A stretch of 64,000 bases of DNA from the NCBI GenBank assembly GCA_963965975.1, contig OZ014412.1:2544501-2608500 (forward strand). Direction: 5' to 3'. The translations under genes and the position numbers were made by a program. The DNA comes from Xestospongia bergquistia (lineage: Eukaryota; Porifera; Demospongiae; Haplosclerida; Petrosiidae). The notes below the pieces were generated by a model that was given only the letters and a program-made list of their open reading frames with translations, was not told where the DNA came from and searched no databases. How positions within the stretch are numbered: the first letter of the stretch is position 1; every line of letters begins with the position of its first letter. Shown here in pieces: positions 47,390-58,615 of the stretch.

Positions 47390-47760
47390 GTATGGTACAT
47401 GTACATGTATAATATATGGGTATGGTACATGTACATGTGCAATATATGGGTATGGTACATGTACATGTGCAATATATGGGTATGGTACATGTACATTATA
47501 TGAGTATGGTACATGTACATGTACAATATATGAGTATTATACATGTACATGTACAATATATGGGTATGGTACATGTACATGTACAATATATGGGTATGGA
47601 ACACGTACATGTCCAATATATAAATATGGTACACGTACATGTGCAATATATAGGTATGGTACATGTACATGTACAATATATGGGTATGGAACACGTACAT
47701 GTCCAATATATAAATATGGTACACGTACATGTGCAATATATAGGTATGGTACGTATACAA
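47390..47760. repeat. GTACAT minisatellite, largest block
   Basis: Twelve or so units of roughly 30 bp (AATATATGGGTATGGTACAT then GTACATGT). Variant units with TAAATATGGTACACGTACAT alternate in a higher-order pattern near 47,600-47,740. Both strands read through without stops; these frames are not genes. Confidence 0.95.
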
Positions 47761-48780
47761 ATTAAGTATATGACATTTACAGAAGGATATACATATGTCA
47801 ATATGTCTTAATAAATGATTGTATGGAAATAAAAGAGTATATAGTATTAATTTATAGTGTACAGATTTTCCAGGTTACTTTTATAGAGACTTTAATATAA
47901 CTTTGTGTGATCATCTCTACTTTGTTTCTTTCCTTTTGGTATAATCATCACTATATCTTCATTCGTTTTTTTAAAAATATTTTTATTACTTGTTTAGATT
48001 TTTTTATGAACAATATGTTCTGTTCTTTGCATGACATGTACAGATACACACACACATTATATATATAATATGTTTTTTTCTTTTAAAACCAGTATTTGTA
48101 GGAGTCCATACAATATTGTATGTTATGATGTACTGACCTTAAACCCCTAAACTTTAAAGACAAAGCAAGTATCTAAAATTTTATTTTCTTATGTAATTGT
48201 TTACTATTTAAATTCAATAAGTTTGACTTAGTCCATTAAATAGATATTTATATTATTGTTATATTTGGTGACTATGGAATAAGATGATCCAATTATTGTG
48301 TTAAAAGTTTGAGATGATCTGGAGATTGTTCTTATATTATTTCCTAATATACCTTATATATTTACTGCTTGGGGTAAGTATTCTCTTTAATGTATATCTG
48401 TGTCATATACACATATTAGATATGTTTATTATCAAAGTGGATTATTGTCATATGTATATTTATTAGAAGAAGCTTGATCTAAATTTGAAGAAGTATAATA
48501 AAATTTTTTTTCATAATCTATATTATTTATGGTTTGGCTGTTATCTTTAATGTATAACGTGTTCTTTGAGTAGGTTGTAGAATGTTCCAGAAGTAACAAG
48601 ATGATACATATTAGTCAGTATTAAGTAACTGTGGATCTTCAATATCTGAGAGTGATGTTAACTTCCCTAGAGCTTGAACACATAAAGAACCTAGATATAA
48701 AAGTAAACAACATTGTATTTGTTATTTTATTGTATTTGTTTGTTTATGAGTTCATTCATCTATCTATCAATCTATCTACA
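47761..48780. other. TRIM-array spacer
   Basis: Contains the recurring block CAGTATTTGTAGGAGTCCAT then ATGTTATGATGTACTGACCT near 48,090-48,140, also found at 53,905-53,955 and 58,798-58,870. No coding region was seen. Confidence 0.6.
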
Positions 48781-48787
48781 CACTCAC

Positions 48788-49082
48788 CTATTTTAATTCT
48801 GAGAGTATCAGGAGATATAGTTTTAAGTATTTTCCTTCCTGGTCTCTCATGGTCAGTGTGTATGAGGACACATCAATCTACACACATCTCCTTCTCCTTC
48901 ACTCTTTCTTTCTCATCTCCCAATGAGTAATGAAACTTACCTGTTTTAATTCTGAGACTATCAGTAGATATAGATTTAGAAATACAGTTCTTATGATGAG
49001 CACACATGTAATGGAAGTTAGGTGAACAGTTGCTGTGACAACAACCAACAGTAGCTCCAAGGAGATGACAACCATCACATCT
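48788..49082 (-). pseudogene. Copied KMT2-like ePHD exon, copy 1
   Basis: From an acceptor (CTCTCTAG) at 49,083-49,084, the minus strand encodes RCDGCHLLGATVGCCHSNCS then PNFHYMCAHHKNC, the Cys/His pattern of an extended PHD finger; GATVGC..S.C..NFHFMC is typical of KMT2A/B. It ends at a GTAAG donor at 48,940, and a second piece (48,788-48,925) resembles the ARPGRK..L..ISPD.LKI.IG-like start of an FYRN region. The two pieces overlap in repeat content, showing internal duplication. No flanking exons of a KMT2 gene are visible, so I treat it as a stranded copy. Confidence 0.6.
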
Positions 49083-49300
49083 CTAGAGAGAACAAGGTTA
49101 TTTAATACTAAGACAGTGTTACAGTGTCATCATATGTACATTGTGTGATTATGTGATCAAACTTTGTTCATTTGTTGAAGAGTAATTTTGCGAAAAGTTC
49201 CCATTATGAAAGAAGGAGGTGAGTTAAATATGTTAACATCATCGAAAATAATATATATTTTTATAAAAGTACATACAAACTATCACAATGTATTATTATC

Positions 49301-51559
49301 TCAATACACTACTAGTCTGTTATTGCAATAATCACAAACATACAAATATCCTCCTCTGTCAAATGTTAGTCCACATGGAACATTAAACTGACGCACATTT
49401 CTACCTTGTCCTCCAAAAGAACGTACAAAGAGACCATCAGTAGTGAAGATAGAGATACGATGATTATCTTTGTCTGTAATGTACATTAGATTGTTATCAT
49501 CTATTATAATCCCAAATGGACCATTAAGTTCTCCAGGATCAGATCCTTTATTACCAAACTGAGACAAAAAGTGTCCTTCAGAAGTAAATATCTGGATACG
49601 ATGATTACCACTATCAGTCACATAAACTAACCCTCGTCCGTCAATAACAATGTCTATTGGATTATTAAACTCTCCTTTGGCTGATCCTTTGGTACCAAAT
49701 GTGTGGGAGAAAGTTAGATCAGGATTTAAGACTTGTATACGATGGTTATCACAATCAGCAATATAAATATGTCCAGATATAGGAGAAATACCCATACCAC
49801 CAGGGTAATTAAATTCCAGTGCTCCACTACCTTCTTTACCAACTGATTTAATACAATTCCCATCCATAGATATCTTCTGGATCTTGTGACTATCAGCAAC
49901 AAGAATAAAGCTGTCTGGAGTTATTACTACGCCATGAGGATAAGAGAACTCGACATTTCCACTTCCTCCACTTATCTGACCAAAAGACTTTGCTTTCTTT
50001 CCATCTCTATCTAATACTGTGACACAGTGATGACTGCACTCACTTACTATAACATGTCCATCATCAGTAACAGCAACTCCCCAAGGTCCATTATGTTTAG
50101 CTAGAGAACGTACTGGAGTGATGTTATCAAGGTAAGGATTAAAAGGGATCACTAGTGAGGTACTATCAACTTGGACATCATTAACTCGGACATTAACTTG
50201 ATGATGACCACGAGTTACAGGACTACAATGTATTGTATACACTCCAGGATGGGTGGTGGTAGTGACTGTAGCTATAATGGGTGTAGTTGTACCAACTGGT
50301 ACTATATTACAACTGAGTGATGATAGAGGAACAGTAAGAAGACTGGAATCACAAAATTGGATAGACAGTGGAAAGGAAACTGTTTTATTGTTTATGATGA
50401 TGCGTTGACAATCAATTTTCTTGACTTTACACTGTTGTAGAACAGTAGGTGAGAAGAACACAATATCTCCAATATGATGTAGTTTATCAACAATGTTGCT
50501 GTCTTTCTTAGAGTGGACATCAGCTTTCTCAATAGGATTAAACTCTTCTATGTTAACCTGTTCAGTCAAATGACTCATGTGCTTCATCATTCGTTTTGTA
50601 GATGTCACCACTTCTTGAGAACTACATATTGCTAGACTCTGTTCCACAAATTCCTGGCAATCCTTCAATTGACTCAGACTTGTTTCAGCTGATTTCTTCT
50701 GCTCTGATACCCCTTGTAGTTTACTGTGAGTGACCATATCTACCTCTCTAGTTAGCTGTCTCTCAGACTGATGAAGGACTTCAATCATTTCCTCCACCAT
50801 AACTTGTATCTCCTCTTTGATGACTTCTCCTTGCTCTTTGATCTCATTCTCTCTATCTGTGAGAGCTGTTAGGACATCAGTAACAGCAGTGAACTTGTCA
50901 CTAACTGACTTCAGATTTATTTCCAATATTTGATAATGTTTGGGATAGCAGTCAGAGACTAAGTCACAATCATGATCTCTATGAATACGTACAGTACAGT
51001 CATGACAAATGAGTTTTTCACATGTTCGACAAAATATTTTCGAAGGTTCATTATGAGTGGAACATTTTATTTCCTGCTTCTTGATGACCAATTGAAAGGC
51101 AGAGGTTGCTACCTCATTAAGACGTATTATTGAATGATCAGCTGTAGAAGCAAATTGTTTGTGACCATCAATACATTCTGGACAGAGAAATTTGGTACAC
51201 TCTTTACAGTGACCTGTGGCATTAGTTGTAGTACAATTATCACAGGTTACCTGTTGATATCCTGACATTAGATTGTAGACATCTTTGAGGTTGTTAATAA
51301 GGAAAGCTGCAGGAAAGTCAGTTACTCCTGTTGGTTGAGGTAACTGGGTATGATGACGACAAATGGGACAAGAGATGAAGTAGTTATCTCCTTGAGGACG
51401 CAATGGTAGACTCTCCAGACATTGTTGACAGAAAGAATGGAGACATGATAAAGTCTTAGGGTTGGTATAGAGGTCATGACATATAGCACAGGTGAGCTGT
51501 TCCTCTAGTTTCTTGAGAGCTGTAGAGGAGGAGGTACTAGGAATTGCTTTTTCTGCCAT
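49301..51559 (-). CDS. TRIM-NHL protein 3
   Basis: Intronless, 752 residues, ATG at 51,559 (MAEKAIPSTSS). RING CAICHDLYTNPKTLSCLHSF, B-box1 CDNCTTTNATGHCKECTKF, B-box2 CSTHNEPSKIFCRTCEKLIC, coiled coil, filamin-type region (GVYTIHCSPVTRGHHQVNVR) and six NHL blades are all present. The linker before B-box1 is shortened (NLMSGYQQ in place of NLMTKVSGHQQ). It lies 219 bp downstream (in transcription sense, upstream) of the ePHD exon copy 1, and starts the regularly spaced 5-kb part of the array. Confidence 0.93.
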   Translation of the reverse strand: MAEKAIPSTSSSTALKKLEEQLTCAICHDLYTNPKTLSCLHSFCQQCLESLPLRPQGDNYFISCPICRHHTQLPQPTGVTDFPAAFLINNLKDVYNLMSGYQQVTCDNCTTTNATGHCKECTKFLCPECIDGHKQFASTADHSIIRLNEVATSAFQLVIKKQEIKCSTHNEPSKIFCRTCEKLICHDCTVRIHRDHDCDLVSDCYPKHYQILEINLKSVSDKFTAVTDVLTALTDRENEIKEQGEVIKEEIQVMVEEMIEVLHQSERQLTREVDMVTHSKLQGVSEQKKSAETSLSQLKDCQEFVEQSLAICSSQEVVTSTKRMMKHMSHLTEQVNIEEFNPIEKADVHSKKDSNIVDKLHHIGDIVFFSPTVLQQCKVKKIDCQRIIINNKTVSFPLSIQFCDSSLLTVPLSSLSCNIVPVGTTTPIIATVTTTTHPGVYTIHCSPVTRGHHQVNVRVNDVQVDSTSLVIPFNPYLDNITPVRSLAKHNGPWGVAVTDDGHVIVSECSHHCVTVLDRDGKKAKSFGQISGGSGNVEFSYPHGVVITPDSFILVADSHKIQKISMDGNCIKSVGKEGSGALEFNYPGGMGISPISGHIYIADCDNHRIQVLNPDLTFSHTFGTKGSAKGEFNNPIDIVIDGRGLVYVTDSGNHRIQIFTSEGHFLSQFGNKGSDPGELNGPFGIIIDDNNLMYITDKDNHRISIFTTDGLFVRSFGGQGRNVRQFNVPCGLTFDRGGYLYVCDYCNNRLVVY

Positions 51560-52317
51560 AATAGGATATATTTATTGAGAAGAGAATTCAATTCGTAAAG
51601 GAAACCTTTGTAACAGAGCAATAGAAAGAGATGATATTATAGAGTTAGCCTTCCTTATAACAGGAAATCATATGTAGGAAATAATGATGAGGAAATAACA
51701 CAGTGTACTTAATGTAATAATGTACTTAATGTATGTCAGCTTGTCTTCACTCATCACAGCTGTACCTATGCAAACAATATGTGGGAAATAATCATGTAGG
51801 AAATAACACTATTATATGATGTACTTGATGTCACAGCTGTACTGCTGTCTCTATCTGTAATAGACTAATTCACTGAACATTAACTCTAGAGTATGCATCA
51901 GAAGATCTTGTCAATTATCAATTATAGAACAACTCATGATCAAGTTATTACTATATATTATTGTTACTTTATCAGTAATTTTATTCTTACTTCTTTCACA
52001 TTTTGACTACCACATAACTTCAATGGATCCAGTGCTATTGTCATATTTCCAAAGCCTTTACCTAATATGTTAAAACGTTTTTTTTTGTAATTCATTTTAC
52101 CTTCTTACATTATTCATATTAAGGTTGTAATAAAAATCTACATAAGTATATACTGTAGTTACAAACTTCCATACATTGTCATAGTATGTAATTGAAAACT
52201 ACACATTTGCCAGTGCCATTATTCATTATGATGAGTGCAATGTATATATTAAATAATATAGTTTATATGGCACTCTTACATATGATCTTTTAGTACATAT
52301 CATTATTGATGTATGAG
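51560..52317. other. Spacer upstream of TRIM-NHL 3
   Basis: Includes two diverged copies of the ATATGTAGGAAATAATG repeat (51,660-51,850) and a block at about 52,080-52,317 that is duplicated at 56,915-57,186. No gene seen. Confidence 0.6.
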
Positions 52318-52497
52318 CTCAATTCTTGTGAATGTCAATACATTTTGGACAGAGAAACTTGGTATATTCTTTACAGTAACCTGTGGCATTAGTTGTAATA
52401 CAGTTCTCAGAGGTTATCTGCATGTTGATGTCCTGACACTTTTGTTATTAGATTATAGACCTGTTTGAGGTTGTTAATTTGGAAAGCTACAGGAACT
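52318..52497 (-). pseudogene. TRIM B-box1 remnant, copy 1
   Basis: About 180 bp matches the antisense of the region from ..NLKEVYNLMTKVSGHQQVTC to the ECTKFLC.KCIDIH stretch of the intact genes, with insertions and substitutions that break it. No RING or NHL part is attached. The same kind of remnant with matching flank lies at 57,187-57,382. Confidence 0.7.
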
Positions 52498-52502
52498 TCA
52501 AA

Positions 52503-52800
52503 TAATATGTAGGAAATAACGAAGGAAATAACACTATTATATAATGTACTTAATGTCACCGCAGTACCTATGCATATAATATGTAGGAAATAATGAAGGA
52601 AATAACACTATTATATAATGCACTTGATGTCACAGCTGTATACCTATGCATATAATATGTAGGAAATAATGAAGGAAATAACACTATTATATAATGCACT
52701 TGATGTCACAGCTGTATACCTATGCATATAATATGTAGGAAATAATGAAGGAAATAACACTATTATATAATGTACTTAATGTCACAGCTGTACCTATGCT
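52503..52800. repeat. 75-76-bp tandem repeat, 4 copies
   Basis: AATATGTAGGAAATAATGAA then GGAAATAACACTATTATATA and ATGCACTTGATGTCACAGCT recur at about 52,504, 52,579, 52,654 and 52,730. The middle units are nearly identical, indicating recent amplification. Confidence 0.93.
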
Positions 52801-53024
52801 GCTGTTTATATACTATCATATGTCATTATCTATAATAGACCTATTTATTGAACATTAACTCTGGAGTATCTATCAGAAGATCTTGTCAATTATCTTAACA
52901 TACAACTCCTGTTAGAAAGACTGCACAGTTTGTAATGTTTATACAACAACTCATGATCAAGTTATTACTATATATTATTGTTACTTTGTCAGTAATTCTA
53001 TTTTTACTTTTTTTACTACTACAT

Positions 53025-53390
53025 AACTCCAATGGATCCAGTGCTATTGTCATAAATTCAAAGTCTTTACTAAGTGTGTTGAAGCAATTTTTAGAGAATA
53101 ATAAGTAGAAAAAGGGTTCCTAACAATGATAAACTGTATATATATATACTGGTGTATTGATTTCATAGTAGAGTGTAGCAATCATTGCTACAAGATAATA
53201 ACAATGTCAACAAACACATTGTTAGTTGATTAGTTATAAAAGACCCCAGTTATTCTGATTCTCCTCTATCACATTCAATACTCAGCATTAATATCATATT
53301 CTTCATACAATTCCAGTACAGTTCATATATCTAATACAGTATTTTCTATCTACCATATCTAATGTATATTAATGAGAGTATATGGGTATG
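53025..53390. repeat. Segmental duplication, copy A
   Basis: Roughly 330 bp beginning CAATGGATCCAGTGCTATTG is nearly identical to 58,266-58,615, including the AGAGAATAATAAGTAGAAAA and CCCAGTTATTCTGATTCTCC blocks, and leads into the minisatellite in both places. Confidence 0.9.
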
Positions 53391-53665
53391 GTACATGTAC
53401 ATGTATACATGTATATATAGAATATATAGTATATTACATGTATGGGTATGGTATGTGTGCATGTATAATATAACAATAAAAGTATAGTACATGAAGATGT
53501 ACAATATATATGTATGGTACATGTATATGTATAATATAATAATAATAGGTATGGTACATGAACATGTACAAAATATGGGTATAATACATGTACATTTACA
53601 ATATATGTGTATGGTATGTATGTATGTAAAATATATGGATATGAGTATGGTAGGTATACATGTAC
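53385..53665. repeat. GTACAT minisatellite, diverged block
   Basis: About eight degraded units of GGTATGGTACATGTACATGT with AATATAT linkers. It lies upstream of TRIM-NHL 3 within the repeated 5-kb unit. Confidence 0.88.
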
Positions 53666-53997
53666 AATATATAGTGTTAATTTATATTGTAACTATACTG
53701 TACAGCTTTCCTGTTTACTGACATAGGTATTTCAATATGGATTTGTGTGTTCTCTACATTTTTTCCCTTTTTAGTATAGTCATCACTGTATCTTCTTTTA
53801 TTTTTTAAAATGTTTACAATACTTGTTAGGGCTCTTTTATAAACAATATGTTCTGTTCTTTAGACACGCACACATAATATATTGTATGTTCTTTCTTTAA
53901 AAAAAGTATCTGTAGGAGTCCATATAAGGTTGTATGTTATGACATACTGACCTTTAATCTCTATTTAATATATTATTAATTATTTTATTTAATTTAT

Positions 53998-54117
53998 TTA
54001 ATTGTTATTGAGAAAGATACAGTTCTTACGACAAGTACACATGTAATGGAAGTTAGAGGAACAGCTGCTGTGACAACAACTAACAGTAGCTCCAAGGACA
54101 TGACAACCATCACATCT
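53998..54117 (-). pseudogene. Copied KMT2-like ePHD exon, copy 2
   Basis: Begins after the same CTCTCTAG acceptor and encodes RCDGCHVLGATVSCCHSSCS then SNFHYMCTCRKNCIFLNN before losing similarity. The Cys/His ladder is intact but the second Gly of GATVGC is Ser. It lacks the 3' half seen in copy 4. Confidence 0.6.
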
Positions 54118-54402
54118 CTAGAGAGAACAAACAAGTTATAATATACAGTGGAACATCTCATCTCTATGAGTTAATGGGTACAAATTTATTAAGTTAATTA
54201 AAGGACACCCTCTCTCTTATAAGGTTATTTAATATTAAGACAGTGTTACAGTGTCATCATATGTACATTGTGTGATTATGTGATCAAACTTTGTTCATTT
54301 GTTGAGGAGCAATTTTATATACGTGAATTAAATTTTTAACATGAACAAAATAATATTTATTTTCATAAAAGTGCATACAAATTATCACACTGTATTATTA
54401 TC

Positions 54403-56667
54403 TCAATACACTATTAGTCTGTTATTACAATGATCACAAACATACAAATATCCTTCTCTGTCAAATGTTATTCCACATGGAACATTAAACTGATCCACAC
54501 TGCTACTTTGTTCTCCAAAAGAACGTACAAACTGACCATCAGTAGTAAAGATAGAGATACGATTATTATCTCGCTCTGTAATGTACATTAGATTATCATC
54601 TATTACAATCCCTAATGGTAAATTAAGTTGTCCTGGACCAGATCCTTTGGTACCAAACTGAGATAAAAACTGTCCCTCAGAAGTGAATATCTGAATACGA
54701 TGATTATTGTAATCAGTCACATAGACTAACCCTTGTCTATCAATAGCAATATCTACTGGAATATTAAACTGCCCCTCCACTGATCCTTTGGTACCAAACA
54801 TGTCGGAGAATGTTAGATCAGGATTTAAGACTTGTATACGATGGTTATAGGAATCTGCAATATAAATATGTCCAGTTATAGGAGAAATGGTGATACTGTA
54901 AGGGTAATGAAATTCCAGTGGTCCACTACCTTGTTTACCAACTGATTTAATACATTTCCCATCCATAGATATCTTCTGGATCTTGTGATTATCAGCAACA
55001 AGAATAAAATTGTCTGGAGTAATGGCTACACCACGAGGACGAAAGAACTTGACATTTCCACTTCCTCCACTCTTCTGACTAAATGACTTCACTTTCTTTC
55101 CATCTTTATCCAGTACTGTAACACTGTGACCCCCCCATTCACTTACTATAATATGTCCATCATCAGTCACAGCAACTCCCCAGGCTCTGTTAAGTTCAGG
55201 TATAGTATGTACTGGAGTGATGTTATCAAAGTAAGGATTAAAAGGGATCACTACTGAGGTACAATTAACTTGGACATCATCAATTTGGACATTAACATGA
55301 TGATGACCACAAGTTACAGGACTACAATGTATTGTATACACTCCAGGATGAGTGGTTGTAGTGACTGTAGCTGTGATGGATGTAGTTGTACCAACTGGTA
55401 CTACACTACAACTGAGTGATGATAGAGGAACAGTAAGAAGACTGGAATCACAAAATTGGATAGATAGTGGGAATGAAACTGTTTTATTATTTGTAGTAAT
55501 GTGCTGATGATCAATTTTCTTTACTTTAGAATGTTGTAGAACAGTAGGTGAGAAGAACACAATATCTCCAATATGATGTAGTGTATCAATAATGTTACTG
55601 TCTTTCTTAAAGTGGAGATTAGCTTTCTCTCTAGGATTAAACTTTTCAATGTTAACCTGTTCAGTCACATGACTCATATGCTCCATCATTTGTTTTGTAG
55701 ATGTTACCACTTCTTGAGGACTGCCTGTCTCTAAACTCTGTTCCACAAATTCCTGGCAATCTTTTAATTGACTCAATTTCATTTCAATTGATTTCTTCTG
55801 ATCTGATAACAACTGCAATTTACTACTAGTGACTGTGTCCACCTCTCTAGAGAGCTGTCTCTCAGACTGATGAAGGATGTCAATCATTTCTTCCACCATG
55901 ACATTTATCTCCTCTTTGATGGCTTCTCCTTGCTCTCTGATCTCATTCTCTCTGTCTGTGAGTGCAGTTAGAACATCAGTAACAGCAGTGACCTTGTCAC
56001 TAACTGACTTCAGATTTGTTTTCAATTTTTGACAATGTTTGGAATAGTAATCAGAGACTAAGTCATAATCATGATCTCTATGAATACGTACAGTACAGTC
56101 GTGACAAATGAGCTCTTCACATGTTCCACAAAAAATTTCTAAAGGCTTCTTATGTTTGGAGCATTTTATCTCCTGTTTCTCAGGAAGCAATTTAGATGCA
56201 GAGGTTGCTACCTCATCAAGACTTGTTATCTTATGATCAGCAATAGGAGCCCAACTCTTGTGAACATCAATACATTTTGGACAGAGAAAGTTGGTACATT
56301 CTTTACAGTAACCTGTAGCATTAGTTGTAGTACAGTTATCACAGGTTACCTGTTGATGTCCTGACACTTTTGTCATTAGACTGTATATCTCTTTGAGATT
56401 GTTAATATGGAAAGCTGTAGGAAAGTCAGCTGCTCCTGTTGGTTTAGGTAACTGGGTATGATGACGACAAGTGGGACAAGAGATGAAGTAGTTATCTCCT
56501 TGAGGATTTAATGATAAACGCTCCAGACATTGTTGACAGAAAGAATGTAGACATGATAAGGTCTTAGGGTTAGTATAGAGGTCAAGACATATAGCACAGG
56601 TGAGCTGTTCCTCTAGTTTGTTGATAGCTGTAGAAGAGGAGGTACTAGGTACTGTTTTCTCTGCCAT
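54403..56667 (-). CDS. TRIM-NHL protein 4
   Basis: Intronless, 754 residues, ATG at 56,667 (MAEKTVPSTSS). RING CAICLDLYTNPKTLSCLHSF, B-box1 CDNCTTTNATGYCKECTNF, B-box2 CSKHKKPLEIFCGTCEELIC, coiled coil, filamin-type region and six NHL blades. It differs from neighbours mainly in the coiled coil and in propeller surface positions (for example WGGHSVTVLDKD, YNHRIQVLNPD, NNHRIQIFTSEG), while blade frameworks are nearly constant. Stop-to-ePHD distance and spacing to the next gene match those of TRIM-NHL 3 and 5. Confidence 0.93.
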   Translation of the reverse strand: MAEKTVPSTSSSTAINKLEEQLTCAICLDLYTNPKTLSCLHSFCQQCLERLSLNPQGDNYFISCPTCRHHTQLPKPTGAADFPTAFHINNLKEIYSLMTKVSGHQQVTCDNCTTTNATGYCKECTNFLCPKCIDVHKSWAPIADHKITSLDEVATSASKLLPEKQEIKCSKHKKPLEIFCGTCEELICHDCTVRIHRDHDYDLVSDYYSKHCQKLKTNLKSVSDKVTAVTDVLTALTDRENEIREQGEAIKEEINVMVEEMIDILHQSERQLSREVDTVTSSKLQLLSDQKKSIEMKLSQLKDCQEFVEQSLETGSPQEVVTSTKQMMEHMSHVTEQVNIEKFNPREKANLHFKKDSNIIDTLHHIGDIVFFSPTVLQHSKVKKIDHQHITTNNKTVSFPLSIQFCDSSLLTVPLSSLSCSVVPVGTTTSITATVTTTTHPGVYTIHCSPVTCGHHHVNVQIDDVQVNCTSVVIPFNPYFDNITPVHTIPELNRAWGVAVTDDGHIIVSEWGGHSVTVLDKDGKKVKSFSQKSGGSGNVKFFRPRGVAITPDNFILVADNHKIQKISMDGKCIKSVGKQGSGPLEFHYPYSITISPITGHIYIADSYNHRIQVLNPDLTFSDMFGTKGSVEGQFNIPVDIAIDRQGLVYVTDYNNHRIQIFTSEGQFLSQFGTKGSGPGQLNLPLGIVIDDNLMYITERDNNRISIFTTDGQFVRSFGEQSSSVDQFNVPCGITFDREGYLYVCDHCNNRLIVY

Positions 56668-56914
56668 AATATGATATAGAGAGCAAACTGTGCACTTGTA
56701 TAAACAGCCCTGATATCTTGAGATGAGTCAGATCATGTGATCTTGTTGTAAATGGTTATACTGTTATATATAAAATACATTTTTAGAATGGACCATATAA
56801 GGAAATAAAGTATATTATAATAATATGTTATGACTAGTAAATTGAGTTGATACAGATGATGTGATTATCGGTATTGTATTGTAATAAAACTCCTTGTATC
56901 TCTAATTAACTTTT

Positions 56915-57186
56915 TTATTTTTACTTTCTTACATTATTCATATTAAGGTTGTAATAAAAATCTACATAAGTATATATTGCAGTTACAAACTTAGACACAT
57001 TGTATGTTTTTGAAACCTACGCATTTGCCAGTGCCATGATTCATTATGATGAGTGCTATATATATATATATATATATTAAAAATGTAGCATACTGTTATT
57101 GATATATAAATCCACTTCATAAATAATGTTGTTTATATGGCACTCATACATATGATCTTTAGCACATATCATTATTGATATATGAG
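56915..57186. repeat. Segmental duplication paired with 52,090-52,317
   Basis: TTCTTACATTATTCATATTA then AGGTTGTAATAAAAATCTAC and TTTGCCAGTGCCAT.ATTCA occur in the same order at both sites and lead directly into TRIM remnants. A TA-repeat insertion at 57,058-57,078 distinguishes this copy. Confidence 0.85.
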
Positions 57187-57382
57187 CCCAATTCTTGTGA
57201 ATGTCTTTGGACAGAGAAACTTGGTACATTCTTTACCTGTGGCATTAGTGTGGCATGACAAGTGGGACAAGAAATGAAGTAGTTATCTTCTTGATAATGC
57301 AGTAGTAAACTCTCTAGACATTGTTGACAGCTAGAAAGCTGTAGAGGAGGAGGTACTAGGTGCTGCTATCTCTGTCATAATA
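57187..57382 (-). pseudogene. TRIM remnant, copy 2 (B-box1 and N-terminal RING pieces)
   Basis: Antisense pieces of B-box1 (CIDIH...TKFLCPK) are fused, after a large deletion, to pieces of the RING (SCPTCHAT, SLEC..NN) and the start (MTEIAAPSTSSST). The frame is broken. Its flank matches that of the remnant at 52,318, so the remnant predates duplication of the unit. Confidence 0.72.
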
Positions 57383-57879
57383 TGATAGAATTAAAGAACA
57401 AACTGTACACTTGTAGAAATGTCTCTCAAAATGAGTCAGATCATGTGATCTTGTTGTACTTATAAAAACAGGTGTTGCATTGGTATAAAATATGCTATAC
57501 ATAACCCCTATATATTATTATATATAGACAATTCATTCTTACTATAAGCTACTAATAACAGTATGTGTTTAAGGCCATAAGTTGGGTTGATGTTATATTA
57601 ATTACTTGTACAATGTCAGTAATTATAATGAAGTTTAAAGATAGTTTAGCTGCACTAATGTGTTAGCTATTGAACAAACCTAGTTAACTACAATTTTAAT
57701 ATTATATATATATATATTGTGTGTACAATATAATGATTTAGTATTATCCTTGATTTATTATTATAGTATTGTGTTAAGTTATAGTTATATATTATTTATA
57801 TTATATTTTTATATAGGGGTTAATGATGTAATAAAAATCAATTAATAATATTGAAATACAAGACAGCTAGTTTATGATA

Positions 57880-58185
57880 TAGTTTTCTTCTTTTTCTTAA
57901 ACATATTTAGGAATTTAGCTCCTCTTCTTTGTCCATCAATGTCCTCCTCACCTCGAGCAGCTGGTCCCCACAAACACTCTTCTAAAATACGATGACAAAA
58001 ATCATCAACAAGACCAGTCTCTGTGACAACAGACCACGAAATACAAAATCTAACAGATAAGGGTCTTGATCAAATGGATCAGAATTTGAGCTGGGGGTCT
58101 GGAGTAGTTCATAAACTACAGACACTGCACAGTAACATCCAGCTCGTCCTCCTCCATGAAAACTAACTACTACTAACAATTAATG
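57880..58185 (-). pseudogene. Receptor-type tyrosine phosphatase D2-like exon, frameshifted
   Basis: Minus-strand VVVSFHGGGRAGCYCAVSVV then YELLQ matches the P-loop region of a protein tyrosine phosphatase (HC..G.GR.G..CA). The catalytic Cys is Phe, as in inactive D2-type domains. After DFVFRG the frame shifts by one to TGLVDDFCHRILEECLWGPA and ends AKFLNMFKKKKKTIS. With one frame break and no neighbouring PTP exons, this looks like a stranded, decayed exon. Confidence 0.55.
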
Positions 58186-58265
58186 ACAATGGTTGCTATG
58201 GTAACATACTCCACTTGTTGGTGTAGAAAGCCTGACTGCTAGACTTTGATGAAATAAAAAGGCTC

Positions 58266-58615
58266 CAATGGATCCAGTGCTGTTGTCATAAATTCAAAGT
58301 CTTTACTAAGTGTGTTGAAGCAATTTTTAGAGAATAATAAGTAGAAAAAGGGTTCCTAACAATGACAAACTGTATATATACTGGTGTATTGATTTCATAG
58401 TATAGTGTAGCAATCATTGCTACAAGATAATAACAATGTCAACAAACACATTGTTAGTTGATTAGTTACAAAAGACCCCAGTTATTCTGATTCTCCTCTA
58501 TCTCATTCAATACTCAGCATTAATATCATATTCTTCATACAATTCCAGTATAGTTCATATATCTAATACAGTATGTTCTATCTACCATATCTAATGTATA
58601 TTAATGAGAGTATAT
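58266..58615. repeat. Segmental duplication, copy B
   Basis: Nearly identical to 53,025-53,390 over about 330 bp, ending at TATTAATGAGAGTATATGG before the minisatellite. Confidence 0.9.

Noticed and set aside
47383..47811. Reading frames of 99-131 codons on both strands across the GTACAT minisatellite
   Set aside because: The 30-bp unit has no stop in several frames, so long frames arise automatically; the peptides are pure repeats (MGMVHVHVQY) with no splice or start context.
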